Assembly: GCA_963827605.1 (NCBI GenBank)
Contig: CAWHBK010000001.1
Span: 2,046,001-2,110,000 of the forward strand
Length of the DNA stretch: 64,000 nucleotides
DNA from: DSYU01 sp963827605
GTDB lineage: Bacteria > Chloroflexota > Anaerolineae > Anaerolineales > Anaerolineaceae
Direction of reading: 5' to 3'
A model generated the notes under the pieces. It searched no databases. It worked only from the letters and a program-made list of their open reading frames with translations, and was not told where the DNA came from. Shown here one piece after another: positions 8,956-18,693 of this stretch (the first letter of the stretch is position 1; the number at the start of each line of letters is the position of its first letter). Made by a program: the position numbers and the translations under genes.

Positions 8956-10956
8956 TCATCTTTCCCGGTTGAACTGGGTCTGGTAGAGGTGAGCATACAG
9001 CCCGGCCTGGTCGAGCAGCTCCCGGTGGGTGCCGCGCTCGACAATTTGGCCCCGGTCTATAACCAGGATCTGGTCAGCGGCCAGGATGGTGCTGAGACGG
9101 TGGGCAATGACAATACTGGTGCGCCCGGCCATTACCCGGCGCAGGGCATCCTGGATAAGCGCTTCCGATTCGCTGTCCAGGCTGCTGGTAGCTTCATCCA
9201 GGACAAGGATGCGCGGATCTTTCAGAATGACGCGCGCCAGGGCGATGCGTTGTTTTTCGCCGCCTGACAGGCGGTAACCTCGCTCACCGGCAACGGTGTC
9301 GTAGCCGTCCCGCAGGCCCATGATAAAGTCGTGGATGTTGGCGGCGCGGGCAGCGGCGACCACTTCTGCCTGGGTAGCGTTCAACCTGGCATACAGCAAA
9401 TTTGTGCGGATGGTATCGTGGAATAGGTAGGTTTCCTGGGTGACCATGCCAATCTGGTGGGTGAGCGATTCGAGGGTTACATCTCGCAGATCGTGGCCGT
9501 CAAGGAGAATGCGGCCAGCGGTGGGGTCATACAGGCGCGGGATCAGGTAAGTTAGGGTGGTCTTTCCAGCGCCGCTGGGCCCGACTAAAGCGATGAGCTG
9601 GCCCGGCTCCGCGCAGAAGGAAATGTCTTCCAGGGCCACCTCGCGGGCCTGGGTATGCGGCATGACGCCTGAACCCAGCGCTCCTTCTTCAGCCAGCTCA
9701 CCCAAAGCCGCGCTTTCGGGGTCGCCGCTCTCCGCCGCTTTTTTGCCATTGGCGGCGTGCCCATCCTTGGTATCCGACAGCACGGCCTGAACGTTTTCCA
9801 TGCGGCCCGGGCGCTGTACATCGCGCAGGAGAAACTCCTTGCGGATTTCGTAGCGGAAGGTGACGTCTTCGAAGGTCAGCGCGCCGCGCACGCCCTGGGA
9901 AGTATCCAGGTTAATGGCGCCGGGCTTTTCTTCGATTTCATGAGGCAGGTCGATCACCTCAAAGACGCGTTCGAAGCTGACCATCGAGGTGGCGAAATCA
10001 ACCGGGGCATTCGCCAACCCGGAGAGCGACCCGTACAGGCTGCTCAGATAGGCGCCAAAGGCGACGATGGTGCCGACGGTAAACACGTTGCGGATGACGA
10101 GATAGCCGCCGATACCGTAGATCATAGCCGTCCCGACTGCGCTGATCAGTCCCACTATGACGAAGAACGTCGCGCCGAACAACGCGCGGCGGATGCCCAG
10201 GTCGCGCACAGCCACGGCCCGGTTCTGAAAACGCTCAACCTCTACGGTAGTGCGCCCAAACAGCTTCACCAGCAGCGCTCCGCCGATGTTGAGCGTCTCG
10301 TTCATCATCGCGTTCATACGCGCGTTGGCTTCCATCTGCTCGCGCGAAATGTCGCGCAGGCGTGTGCCCAGCTTGCGGGCCGCAACGATAAACAAGGGGA
10401 GGATGATTACGCTAATCAGGGTGAGGTGCCATTCGAGCGTGAACATCACGCCCAGCACTGCGGCGGCCTGGATGATGTTGGTGATAATGCCGACGATGGT
10501 ATTGCTGATGGCATTCTGCGCGCCGACCACATCATTGTTCAGGCGGCTCATCAGCTCGCCGACCCGGGTGTTGGTGAAGAAGCGCAGCGACATGCGCTGC
10601 AAGCGGGCGTAGAGCGCCACGCGCAAATCGAAGATCACACCCTCGCCAACGTGGGCGTTGAGCCGGCGTTGGATCACGCCGATTCCCCCGCTGAAGGCAG
10701 GAATGAGCAGCAGCGCAAAGGCCAGCCAGACCAGCCGGTTGAGATTGCGCGCCGGAAGGGTGCGGTCGATCAGGTCCCGCAGAATGAGCGGGGTGAGCAG
10801 GCCCAAACCGGTAGTCGTCAGAATAAGCAGCAGCATACCGGTGATTTGCCAGCGATAAGGCTTCGAGTAGCTGAGAACGCGCCGCATCAGGGCCCAGGTA
10901 ACTTTTGGTTTTTCTTCTGGGGCATTCATAATGCCCCACCAGCCTCCACCGTGCAT
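8956..10956 (-). CDS. ABC exporter, fused membrane and ATPase domains
   Basis: The protein has 666 residues. The N-terminal half has six hydrophobic helices of the type I exporter fold. The ATPase half has Walker A GPSGAGKTT, signature LSGGEKQR, Walker B ILVLDEATSSLDSE and the switch HRLS. The start MHGGGWWGIM has a good GAGG ribosome site. About 65-70 extra residues, rich in Ala/Glu/Gly, sit inside the ATPase domain between its first strand (FEDVTFRYEI) and REVALEDISF. Such half transporters dimerise and export lipids, peptides or drugs; the substrate is unknown. Confidence 0.93.
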   Translation of the reverse strand: MHGGGWWGIMNAPEEKPKVTWALMRRVLSYSKPYRWQITGMLLLILTTTGLGLLTPLILRDLIDRTLPARNLNRLVWLAFALLLIPAFSGGIGVIQRRLNAHVGEGVIFDLRVALYARLQRMSLRFFTNTRVGELMSRLNNDVVGAQNAISNTIVGIITNIIQAAAVLGVMFTLEWHLTLISVIILPLFIVAARKLGTRLRDISREQMEANARMNAMMNETLNIGGALLVKLFGRTTVEVERFQNRAVAVRDLGIRRALFGATFFVIVGLISAVGTAMIYGIGGYLVIRNVFTVGTIVAFGAYLSSLYGSLSGLANAPVDFATSMVSFERVFEVIDLPHEIEEKPGAINLDTSQGVRGALTFEDVTFRYEIRKEFLLRDVQRPGRMENVQAVLSDTKDGHAANGKKAAESGDPESAALGELAEEGALGSGVMPHTQAREVALEDISFCAEPGQLIALVGPSGAGKTTLTYLIPRLYDPTAGRILLDGHDLRDVTLESLTHQIGMVTQETYLFHDTIRTNLLYARLNATQAEVVAAARAANIHDFIMGLRDGYDTVAGERGYRLSGGEKQRIALARVILKDPRILVLDEATSSLDSESEALIQDALRRVMAGRTSIVIAHRLSTILAADQILVIDRGQIVERGTHRELLDQAGLYAHLYQTQFNRER

Positions 10957-11175
10957 AGAACCTCATTCGTCGTTATTTGTTATTGGTGATCCGTTATTCG
11001 GTGCATGGATAACGGAGTGTGCCGCCCTTGGGCGGAAATTGTAACGCTCTATAGTCAACAATCCTTGAGTATAACCCAGGTTTTGGTGATTGGAAAAATA
11101 ATGAAAAAGATCTTGGTTGAGGATAGAACAAAAGACCGATGATGTCAAGCTGGCAGCAGGAACGGTTTTTTGCAA

Positions 11176-11204
11176 TTGTCTCTTTCTCCTGAGATCGTTA
11201 TAAT
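11176..11204 (+). promoter_or_regulatory. Sigma70-type promoter of the GGDEF gene
   Basis: TTGTCT at 11176-11181 and a perfect TATAAT at 11199-11204 are separated by 17 bp. The ATG at 11219 would be only about 7-9 nt from the expected transcription start, and no ribosome site is seen, so translation may be leaderless. The rest of 10957-11218 holds no gene. Confidence 0.6.
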
Positions 11205-11218
11205 GGTCATATAAAATC

Positions 11219-12181
11219 ATGAAACAACAAGCGCATGACCAAAAAACAAAAGCCGAATTGATCGCGGCGATTGCGGCGCTGCAGGAGCGTATCGCGAGCA
11301 TGGAAATGCTGCATGACGATTGCCAGCACGAAGCGGATACGCTGCGCGAGAGCCGGGAGATGTACCGCATCCTGCTCGACGAATCCAGCGATCCGATCTT
11401 TACCTTTTATTCCGATGGCACCTACCGTTATGTAAACAAGGCTTTTGCCGATGGAGTAGGCAGAAAATTAGAGGAAATCATCGGAAATAAAATCTGGGAT
11501 GTCTTTTCCAAGGATGAAGCCGATAAGCGCTTCGCCGCGGTAAAGTGGGTATTCGAGAACGGCCAGGTGCGGGTGATCGAGGTGCGCGTACCGCGCCCGG
11601 ACGGCGACCGGTATTACATCACCACCGTCAAGCCGATCCTGGGTGAAAGCGGTGAGGTGCTTTCCGTCATTTGCATTTCAAAGGATATCACCGTCCGCAA
11701 GCGCATGGAAGAAGAATTGCGTCATTTGAGTACCTATGATTTTCTGTCCGGGTTGTATAACCGCAATTTTTTCGAAACCGAGGTGGCGCGTATCCAGGAC
11801 AGCCGGCTTTTCCCGGTCAGCGTCGTGATGGTTGACCTGAACCATCTGAAGACCGTTAACGACCGTTATGGTCACGCCGCGGGGGATGAGCTGATCCGCA
11901 AGGCGGCCCGCGTGCTCAAAGAATCTTTCCGGGCTGAGGAAATTATTGCCCGTTTTGGGGGCGACGAATTTGTGGTGCTGCTGCCGGAAACCGGTCAGGC
12001 GGCGGTGGGTGAGGCCGTTGCGCGGCTGCGTGCTAATGTTGAACGGCAGCATGACCCGCTGCTGAGCCTCGCAGTGGGTTGGGCCAGCGGGGAAACAGAC
12101 TGCTCCTTGCAGGAGCTGATGCGCCTGGCCGATGACCGCATGTATCAGGAGAAGGCCGCCGGGAAGAGTGCGTTGAGGTGA
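11219..12181 (+). CDS. PAS-GGDEF diguanylate cyclase
   Basis: The protein has 320 residues. Residues 1-45 are a short coiled coil. Residues about 48-160 form a PAS domain with a PAC tail (YYITTVKPILGESGEVLSVICISKDIT). The C-terminal half is a GGDEF domain with intact active-site loop RFGGDEFVVLLPETG, so it should make cyclic di-GMP from two GTP. No RxxD inhibitory site is seen five residues before GGDEF. There is no membrane segment, so it is a cytoplasmic sensor for an unknown PAS ligand. Confidence 0.92.
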   Translation: MKQQAHDQKTKAELIAAIAALQERIASMEMLHDDCQHEADTLRESREMYRILLDESSDPIFTFYSDGTYRYVNKAFADGVGRKLEEIIGNKIWDVFSKDEADKRFAAVKWVFENGQVRVIEVRVPRPDGDRYYITTVKPILGESGEVLSVICISKDITVRKRMEEELRHLSTYDFLSGLYNRNFFETEVARIQDSRLFPVSVVMVDLNHLKTVNDRYGHAAGDELIRKAARVLKESFRAEEIIARFGGDEFVVLLPETGQAAVGEAVARLRANVERQHDPLLSLAVGWASGETDCSLQELMRLADDRMYQEKAAGKSALR

Positions 12182-12189
12182 AATGGGTT

Positions 12190-12238
12190 GTCAAGAGGGA
12201 GTTTGGCCCGCATCACGGACGAAACTCCCTCTTTTTGA
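12190..12238 (+). terminator. Rho-independent terminator after the GGDEF gene
   Basis: An 11-bp stem AGAGGGAGTTT (12194-12204) pairs with AAACTCCCTCT (12222-12232) and is followed by TTTTT. It starts about 10 bp after the stop codon. Confidence 0.85.
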
Positions 12239-12269
12239 CTATGCTTATGCGTGGGGTTGGTGCCGGTCC

Positions 12270-15200
12270 CTATTTCTTAATCACCATCGGCAGGTATATT
12301 TTTTCCCTTGGCGTGCCGCCGGTTGTGAATTGCCAAACAGGTCCCAGTGTTGAATGCATGGCCGTCTGGCTGACCACTCGCCAATAATAGGTCGTATATG
12401 GACGCAGGTTATTCAGTCCACATTCCGTACTGGCCTGATCGTTGCAGACAACCGAGGAGGGTGGGTTGCTGGTGTCCAACCGCACATCATACATCAGCCC
12501 GGCCGGCGGGGATTTCAGTACCCAACTCAGGTTCAACCCTTGCTCCGGCTGGTTGAACGCGTGATTCGCCGGCTGCGGGCTCTCGGCTAAGGGCGGCGGC
12601 AGAGTTCCAGGCGCGCCATTTACCAAAGTCACCCGTACCTGGCTCTGCGGCTCATCTGCATCATCGGAATGCACCAGCACAGTTTCCTGAAAGCTTCCAT
12701 TTCCGAAACTGCCTGGATCAATCGATAGTTGAATTGTCCTGGCCTCTCCAGGTTCAATTAGCATGGGGAGCGCATCGGGCAGGATCACCTGCAGCCAGGT
12801 GCTGTTCCCCTGCTTCGAGATCTGGTCGATTGTCAGTGCGCCGCCGCCATCGTTGTAAATGGTGAAATCGCGGAAGGTATTTGAACCGGTATGGACATCT
12901 TGCATCCACCAGGCTTCCCAGGCATTTGCTTTCACCCAGTCATAGGTGATGTAGGCAAAGCCGCCGCAAGCATAACCGGCGCCCCAGGAATTAACGATCT
13001 TAAAGCCTTTCTTTCCCACCCCGCCGATATTATCGTCATAACCGACGATTGTAATCGCGTGTCCACCGCGCGACTGGCCCTGGTTAGGTCCATCTACAAT
13101 ACAGTAGGGGCCCGATGGGCTGTCAAACTCCGGGTATACAGGGATAGAGAGCTGTATCAAGTCTCCGTTAGCCAGCCAATCCTTCATAGAATTGATAACA
13201 GCATCGTCGGGTGGGGAACCATATTGGAAAAACGCGCCGTAATTCTCTGCCCGATAATTGGCCGCCAGATCGAGCTGACTTGCGGTAGGTTGGGTATGGC
13301 AGTCTTCGGAATAAGGCATCTCGCTTAAGGGAATATCCCCCATATTCGTGATTAGCTGCAACGCTCTCCCGGGATTTGTGCCCCCGCAGGTGCTGGAAGG
13401 CTGGATCTGATTCCAGACAAAGTTAGGGCTGTATTGGTGCGCCAGCGTGTTTAAATCCCACCCCTGATCCAATCCTTCTTGGAAGCTTTTGTAATAGTAA
13501 CTGGTTGCCCAGGCAGTGCAGCTTCCCGCTGACCCCTGATTGCCAACCGGCGGCAGGCGGTCGGAATGATCCACCGCTGCAGGCAGACTCGCTGCCAGCG
13601 CAGGCGTTAAAGGCAATTTTGGCAGGATATAACGCGTAGGCGGGGTGATTTCGGCTCCCAACCCATACTGCGTGGGGTCAAACGGCCGGACCTGGCTCAT
13701 GTCGCGCTGCAGTGGGCGAGCTTCTACCTGCGCTGCCAGGGACTGATCGCCGGAAACTTCGATGGTGATTTCTTGCGGCTCGACCCGGATGTTGGGCTCT
13801 CCGGACGCCTCGCCGATATAAATCCACTGCCCAATGGCGTTATCATCCTCATTCATTTCCACGATATTGTTGTCTACATCGGTCACGAGTTCGATGTAGT
13901 GCCAGCCGGCGTCAAGATCCTTTTGGTAATCGATAAGAAATAGGTACCAGCCGGAGTCCAGCCCGCCGCCATAGGGCCAATCCGCTAATAGATTGCCATC
14001 GCTGTAGATTGCTGTATCGAAAAAAGTTCCGTCCGGAATTCCACCCCAGCCATCGTTGATCACCGCCCAATCGAAATAAACCGGCTGATCGGCTGTGAGG
14101 ATATTGAAGCTGTTCGTTCCGCCCACGGAAGAAGTAACCAGGGCATCATCCCAGCCGTCTGGTTGGTATGGATGTAAGTTTGGCAGGCTGCTTGTTTCCC
14201 AATAGAAATCCGCCTGCCAGATGTTATCGTTTTCATTGTATTCGCTGACCGCAGCCGTGTCGTCCAGCCATAACATAATTGAATGCCAGCCGGGGGTTAA
14301 AGAACCAGCCGGCATTGCATAATCGATAAAGTAATCGTACTCCCCGGGCGCCAGATCCTCAAAATAATATTTCTCAAAATTATTATCCACGAGGATATTT
14401 ACCCAGAATTGATTGGCGGGCGCCTCACCGTCGTTGAGGTATGCGAAGTGAATGTATGTCTGTTTATCCACATACAAGCGCGGGTCGCCGGTGATCCCGG
14501 GGGTAGAGGACAATATCACCGGGGCGCTCCATCCGGACGGCGTGTAAGGCATCAGGTTTGCTTGTGTAGGCGCATCCCAATACTCCCAACCTGACCAGAT
14601 ATTATCGTTTTCATTATTCTCGGCGATATTGGAATCGCTATCGGTCGATAGGGTCACGTAATGCCAGCCTTCCGAAATACTGGTTTCCACCCAATAATTC
14701 GTTTCGTACAGGTAATATTGGGCTGGCAGGCCCCATTCCCAGGTCACTTGATAAACAAGCGTGCCGTCGATATCAACATTCACCGTGAACGGTTGGCCTT
14801 CGTCAATATAGCCCGGCCCTTGATTCATGGTCGCCATGTTCAAATAGAACGGCTTCCCAGCCACCAGGTTGCTGGTAACGGCTGCGTCCACCTGGTCAGA
14901 GAGGATAACAGGAGTTGACCAAAACCCATCAATGGCATAGGGCATGAGGTTGGGCTGCTCCTCAGATATGTCCGGAGACCAATAAAAATCCGCGCTCCAT
15001 GTATTATCACTTTCGTCCGACTCCGAGATCTGATTATAAATGTCGGTGTACAGCATGATTGAGTGCCACCCCGCGGTGGGATAGACAGACATAAGCTCGT
15101 CAAAGTTCGGCCAATAATAGCCTCCTGGGAGCGCAACGCCGTCGCTGCAGAAAAAGTAACTGCTGTCAATTAACAGGCAGGAGACAAAGCTGCTGCTTTC

Positions 15201-15701
15201 AATATCCGCGCCCCCGTTGGCAATTGACCAATCCACATATATATCCTGGCCTGCCATCAAAGGGCTGTTATAGGTTGTTTCGCTATAAACGGAGAGTACG
15301 ACCGGGCCGTCCCATTCATAAGGAGTGTAGATATAGAGGTTGGGCAAATACTCCATGCTTTGCTGCGTTTTATCCTGCCCGGCGATCGGAAAACGTTTTG
15401 CATCAGCCGGCGCTTGCTGGACCATGTTCCGGTCCGGCTGCTTGAGCGGAGCAGTTTCCTGTCCGGAGTTTGGTAAGACGGGCTTCATGCCCAGGAAGGG
15501 CGAGGGGCCATTGGGCTTCAATCGCGGCTCTGTTGGCGTCAGCATTTTGTGGCTGTCAGCGGTTTTTAGATCTGCACTTCCCCCAGATTGTGAAGGAGAT
15601 TGGGCTTGTGCGGTCTGAATATGCATTTGCCCAAAGGTTCCAATGACAAATATCAATACGAATAGAAGATTCCCTGCTCGACGCAAGAATTTGGTTTTCA
15701 T
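12270..15701 (-). CDS. Secreted papain-family cysteine protease with four CARDB repeats
   Basis: The protein has 1143 residues. A signal peptide (KTKFLRRAGNLLFVLIFVIG, cut near AQAQ) is preceded by an AAGGGG ribosome site. Residues about 115-650 hold four CARDB-like repeats, each opening with LPNL/QPNLMPY and closing with ENDNIW-type strands. A C1A peptidase domain follows: nucleophile Cys in QGSAGSCTAWA (about 727), His in GGHAITIVGYDD (about 880) and Asn in VNSWG (about 902). An FN3-like domain leads to the tail KIYLPMVIKK. It probably degrades protein outside the cell. All catalytic residues are present. Confidence 0.9.
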   Translation of the reverse strand: MKTKFLRRAGNLLFVLIFVIGTFGQMHIQTAQAQSPSQSGGSADLKTADSHKMLTPTEPRLKPNGPSPFLGMKPVLPNSGQETAPLKQPDRNMVQQAPADAKRFPIAGQDKTQQSMEYLPNLYIYTPYEWDGPVVLSVYSETTYNSPLMAGQDIYVDWSIANGGADIESSSFVSCLLIDSSYFFCSDGVALPGGYYWPNFDELMSVYPTAGWHSIMLYTDIYNQISESDESDNTWSADFYWSPDISEEQPNLMPYAIDGFWSTPVILSDQVDAAVTSNLVAGKPFYLNMATMNQGPGYIDEGQPFTVNVDIDGTLVYQVTWEWGLPAQYYLYETNYWVETSISEGWHYVTLSTDSDSNIAENNENDNIWSGWEYWDAPTQANLMPYTPSGWSAPVILSSTPGITGDPRLYVDKQTYIHFAYLNDGEAPANQFWVNILVDNNFEKYYFEDLAPGEYDYFIDYAMPAGSLTPGWHSIMLWLDDTAAVSEYNENDNIWQADFYWETSSLPNLHPYQPDGWDDALVTSSVGGTNSFNILTADQPVYFDWAVINDGWGGIPDGTFFDTAIYSDGNLLADWPYGGGLDSGWYLFLIDYQKDLDAGWHYIELVTDVDNNIVEMNEDDNAIGQWIYIGEASGEPNIRVEPQEITIEVSGDQSLAAQVEARPLQRDMSQVRPFDPTQYGLGAEITPPTRYILPKLPLTPALAASLPAAVDHSDRLPPVGNQGSAGSCTAWATSYYYKSFQEGLDQGWDLNTLAHQYSPNFVWNQIQPSSTCGGTNPGRALQLITNMGDIPLSEMPYSEDCHTQPTASQLDLAANYRAENYGAFFQYGSPPDDAVINSMKDWLANGDLIQLSIPVYPEFDSPSGPYCIVDGPNQGQSRGGHAITIVGYDDNIGGVGKKGFKIVNSWGAGYACGGFAYITYDWVKANAWEAWWMQDVHTGSNTFRDFTIYNDGGGALTIDQISKQGNSTWLQVILPDALPMLIEPGEARTIQLSIDPGSFGNGSFQETVLVHSDDADEPQSQVRVTLVNGAPGTLPPPLAESPQPANHAFNQPEQGLNLSWVLKSPPAGLMYDVRLDTSNPPSSVVCNDQASTECGLNNLRPYTTYYWRVVSQTAMHSTLGPVWQFTTGGTPREKIYLPMVIKK

Positions 15702-16172
15702 GCGGTTCCCCTTGATTACAGTGATGGTTTACGCTGATGAAGCGAATAGGATAGAATTTCCCCCAGCAAACAAAAACACATTCCCATAAGAAAACTTACG
15801 AAAACAGGAATTTATCTAATTGTAGCAAACCCCATAAAAATTACAATTTTCTTACCAAACTGATAACTGCTACAATCGGAAAACCGCCACAGACAGCAAT
15901 GACTCGTGATGAGAATGAAACGGGAGTATGTGCATCAGGAAACAGATGCCTGCTCGACACCTGTCAAATGCGGTTGGCAATTCACGGTAAGTCAGCAAAG
16001 CCTGACCTCCAATGCGGTTATACTGAGGCTATAATCAGAAACCGGCCGGGTCCACCTGTCCAATGCCTGCGTTGGTGAGTGATAGACGCGGGATCGGCGC
16101 TATTTTAAAAAGGGATAGGGAAAATGGTTCCATGCTATCCGCGGGTTATATGTTTTGAGAGGGGTTAAAGAG
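15702..16172. other. Divergent intergenic region, no gene
   Basis: About 470 bp between the divergent protease and drug-exporter genes. It is A+T-rich next to the protease start (15760-15880), where its promoter should lie. No convincing -35/-10 pair, RNA or conserved reading frame was found. Short frames inside it do not look coding. Confidence 0.5.
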
Positions 16173-17648
16173 TTGTCGCAAAGCCGTTTGAAATTGATTA
16201 CCGCTGGCATTATGCTCAGCCTGTTCCTGGCCTCCATGGAGGGCACGGTAGTGGCGACGGGCATGCCAACGATTGTGGCGCAGATGGGCGGGTTGGAAAT
16301 TTACAGCTGGGTTTTTTCGATCTATATGCTGGCTTCCACCACAACCGTGCCGATTTACGGTAAGTTATCGGATGTATATGGTCGCAAGCGCGTATATCTG
16401 ATTTCCATGGGCCTGTTCCTGTTTGGCTCGGTTTTGTGCGGTCTGGCGCGCAGCATGGAACAGCTGATTCTCTTCCGGGCCGTCCAGGGGTTGGGCGCGG
16501 GTGGCGTGCTGCCTTTGGCATTTACCATCGTCGGGGATCTGTTCAACCTGGAGCAGCGCGCGCGGATGCAGGGCCTGTTCTCCGGAGTGTGGGGCGTGTC
16601 AGCAGTGATCGGTCCGTTGATCGGCGGATTCCTGGTTGACCAGGTCTCCTGGCACTGGGTGTTCTGGATCAACCTCTTTCCAGGGCTGCTGTCGGTGAGC
16701 TTTGTGTGGTTTGCCTGGCGCGGCATGGAGCATGCGGGCCCGGCACGGGTGGCAATTGATTACACTGGGGCTGTTCTGCTTACGCTGGCTACGCTGTGCC
16801 TGTTATTAGGGCTAAACGAGTTAGGCAATCTGCTGGGTTGGGGTTTCCTGGGCGGCGCGTTGGTGTTATTCGTTTTGTTTTTCTTCGCCGAACGCCGTGC
16901 GGTCGACCCGATTTTACCGCTGCACCTGTTCCGCGACCGGTTGTTCAATGTGTCGATCCTGCATGGGATCTTTTCTGGCATTGCCGTGTTTGGCGGGCTG
17001 GCCTATGTTCCGTTGTTTGCCCAGGCCGTGTTAGGCACGAGCGCGACCCAGGCAGGCATCACCCTGACGCCTATGTCGTTGAGCTGGACATTGGCCAGTA
17101 TCTTTGGCAGCCGTCTGCTGTTGAAGATGGGCTACCGTACGCTGTCGCTCATCGGCATGCTGGTCCTGGTAGCCGGGGCGCTGCTGATGTGTACAATCGG
17201 GAGCGGTTCCACCCAGATCCCGGTCATGATCTATACCGGAATGATGGGCATTGGCATGGGCCTGTCGATCCCGGGCTTTCTGATCGCGGTACAGAGCGCG
17301 GTGCGCAAAGAGGAGCTGGGCGTGGCGACCTCCACTTTGCAGTTCAGCCGATCGATCGGCGGGACGTTGGGGGTGAGTATTTTGGGGGTGTTTCTCAGCA
17401 CGCGGCTGGTCAATCTGCTGTCTCAGGCCGGCATCGACCCCAGGTCCGTCTCGCTCAACAGCCTGATCGACCCGCTTGCCCAGACCAGCGCTGCGTTGGA
17501 AGGTCCAATGCGCAGCGCGCTGGGAACCTCGATCGCGAATATGTTCATCATTGCGTTTATCTCTGCTTCCGCCGGGCTTGTGGCAGTGATGTTCGCGCCA
17601 GGCGGAAAAATTGCGCAGCTGGTGGAGAAGCGGGCTGTCAACGACTGA
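16173..17648 (+). CDS. DHA2-family multidrug exporter (EmrB/QacA type)
   Basis: This protein of about 491 residues has 14 predicted membrane segments. It carries GKLSDVYGRKRVYL between helices 2 and 3 and RAVQGLGAGGVLPLA in helix 5, the motif C of antiporters. The first hydrophobic helix contains LASMEGTVVATGMPTI, the DHA2 'LDxTIVNVALP' equivalent. The TTG at 16173 was chosen because AGAGGGG lies 8 nt upstream; another in-frame TTG lies at 16155. It should expel hydrophobic compounds by proton antiport. No regulator is adjacent. Confidence 0.9.
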   Translation: MSQSRLKLITAGIMLSLFLASMEGTVVATGMPTIVAQMGGLEIYSWVFSIYMLASTTTVPIYGKLSDVYGRKRVYLISMGLFLFGSVLCGLARSMEQLILFRAVQGLGAGGVLPLAFTIVGDLFNLEQRARMQGLFSGVWGVSAVIGPLIGGFLVDQVSWHWVFWINLFPGLLSVSFVWFAWRGMEHAGPARVAIDYTGAVLLTLATLCLLLGLNELGNLLGWGFLGGALVLFVLFFFAERRAVDPILPLHLFRDRLFNVSILHGIFSGIAVFGGLAYVPLFAQAVLGTSATQAGITLTPMSLSWTLASIFGSRLLLKMGYRTLSLIGMLVLVAGALLMCTIGSGSTQIPVMIYTGMMGIGMGLSIPGFLIAVQSAVRKEELGVATSTLQFSRSIGGTLGVSILGVFLSTRLVNLLSQAGIDPRSVSLNSLIDPLAQTSAALEGPMRSALGTSIANMFIIAFISASAGLVAVMFAPGGKIAQLVEKRAVND

Positions 17649-17653
17649 CATAG

Positions 17654-17684
17654 TTGATTCGCAACAATTTTTATCGCGAATCAA
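17654..17684. repeat. Hairpin after the DHA2 exporter
   Basis: TTGATTCGC (17654-17662) and GCGAATCAA (17676-17684) are perfect inverted repeats with a 13-nt T-rich loop, 5 bp after the stop. There is no run of T after it, so terminator function is uncertain. The core resembles units of the 9-bp repeats at 18694. The remaining bases to 17862 show nothing recognisable. Confidence 0.4.
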
Positions 17685-17862
17685 TACCTTCGCCAATTCG
17701 GTGGCGGATACCAGTTGTATCGCCGGATGAACGATCCCGAATGGCAGGTGTATCTGTAAAAATTGCCAATAAAAACGGGCGGAAACACCATATAATGGAC
17801 ATGGTTACTCTACATTTTTGGTTAAATCTCAAAGATGAAATTTGTAGTACAAGGAGAAACCT

Positions 17863-18639
17863 ATGGCGAATTCACTTCCTCCAGCCACAATAATCGACAC
17901 CGAGGTTCGGAATTTCCCCTCTACCATTATGGGAATTAACTATCAGATTTCCACCTGGTTTCCACCGGACTATCCAAAACCTGGTTACAAATATCCGGTC
18001 ATCTACCTGACGGATGGGGAGATCCTCCTTGGGCAGATTGCTCCGATGGTTTTGTTTCTAATTTTGGGGGGGATGGTACCAGAATGCCTGATCGTTGGGT
18101 TAGGTCATCATGTTTCAAAGCTTGAAGAATGGGCGAAAGCACGCGATATTGATTACGACCCACCGGAAAATCCTGAGGGCGAACCGGGGCAAAAAAGGGC
18201 TGATGATTTTCTATCATTTCTCAAAAAGGAATTGATCCCATTCATTGAAACCACCTATCCTGTCGACCCAACGGATCGATGTCTCGCCGGGTTTTCATCC
18301 GGTGGGATGTTTACACTCTATGCACTTCTCCATGAACCGGATTTGTTCTTCAGATATCTAATCGGGAGTGCCATTTTCGATAGCATGCTGCCACATTTCC
18401 TCACCTATGAGCAGCAGCTTGCCAAAGAGCGTAAATCTCTACCCGTTCACGCTTTCTTCTCAGCCGGTGAATTGGAAGAGAATGTCGTTCCCGGTTTTCA
18501 TCAATTCATTGATACGTTAAAGAGTCGCAACTACGAAGGACTCCATTTGGAAACGCTGATTGACGAAGGTGAAGGTCACTTTAGCACGAGTCCAACCGCT
18601 TTCTGTAAAGGGTTTAAAGCGCTATATAAATCGGAATGA
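17863..18639 (+). CDS. Esterase of the Fes/EstD alpha/beta-hydrolase type
   Basis: The protein has 258 residues and a good ribosome site (AAGGAGAAACCT). KYPVIYLTDGE near the start, nucleophile elbow LAGFSSGGMFTLYALL (G-x-S-x-G) at about 140 and the catalytic-His candidate EGEGHFSTSP at about 227 match the putative esterase family that includes enterochelin esterase and IroE. No signal peptide. A gene of unknown ester substrate, standing alone between two repeats. Confidence 0.85.
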   Translation: MANSLPPATIIDTEVRNFPSTIMGINYQISTWFPPDYPKPGYKYPVIYLTDGEILLGQIAPMVLFLILGGMVPECLIVGLGHHVSKLEEWAKARDIDYDPPENPEGEPGQKRADDFLSFLKKELIPFIETTYPVDPTDRCLAGFSSGGMFTLYALLHEPDLFFRYLIGSAIFDSMLPHFLTYEQQLAKERKSLPVHAFFSAGELEENVVPGFHQFIDTLKSRNYEGLHLETLIDEGEGHFSTSPTAFCKGFKALYKSE

Positions 18640-18693
18640 ATTGGCCTTATAGGGTTAACCTGACAGACTTATATATTTTGGCGAAGGTATTGG

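Noticed and set aside
7650..9044. Longer start (9044) for the YcaQ-like protein
   Set aside because: It would overlap 89 bp of the ABC exporter and add a Ser/Thr/Pro-rich peptide unlike the family; GTG 8948 fits better.
9757..10989. 410-codon open frame antisense to the ABC exporter
   Set aside because: It is the mirror of a G+C-rich true gene; composition is His/Gln/Asp-rich without any domain.
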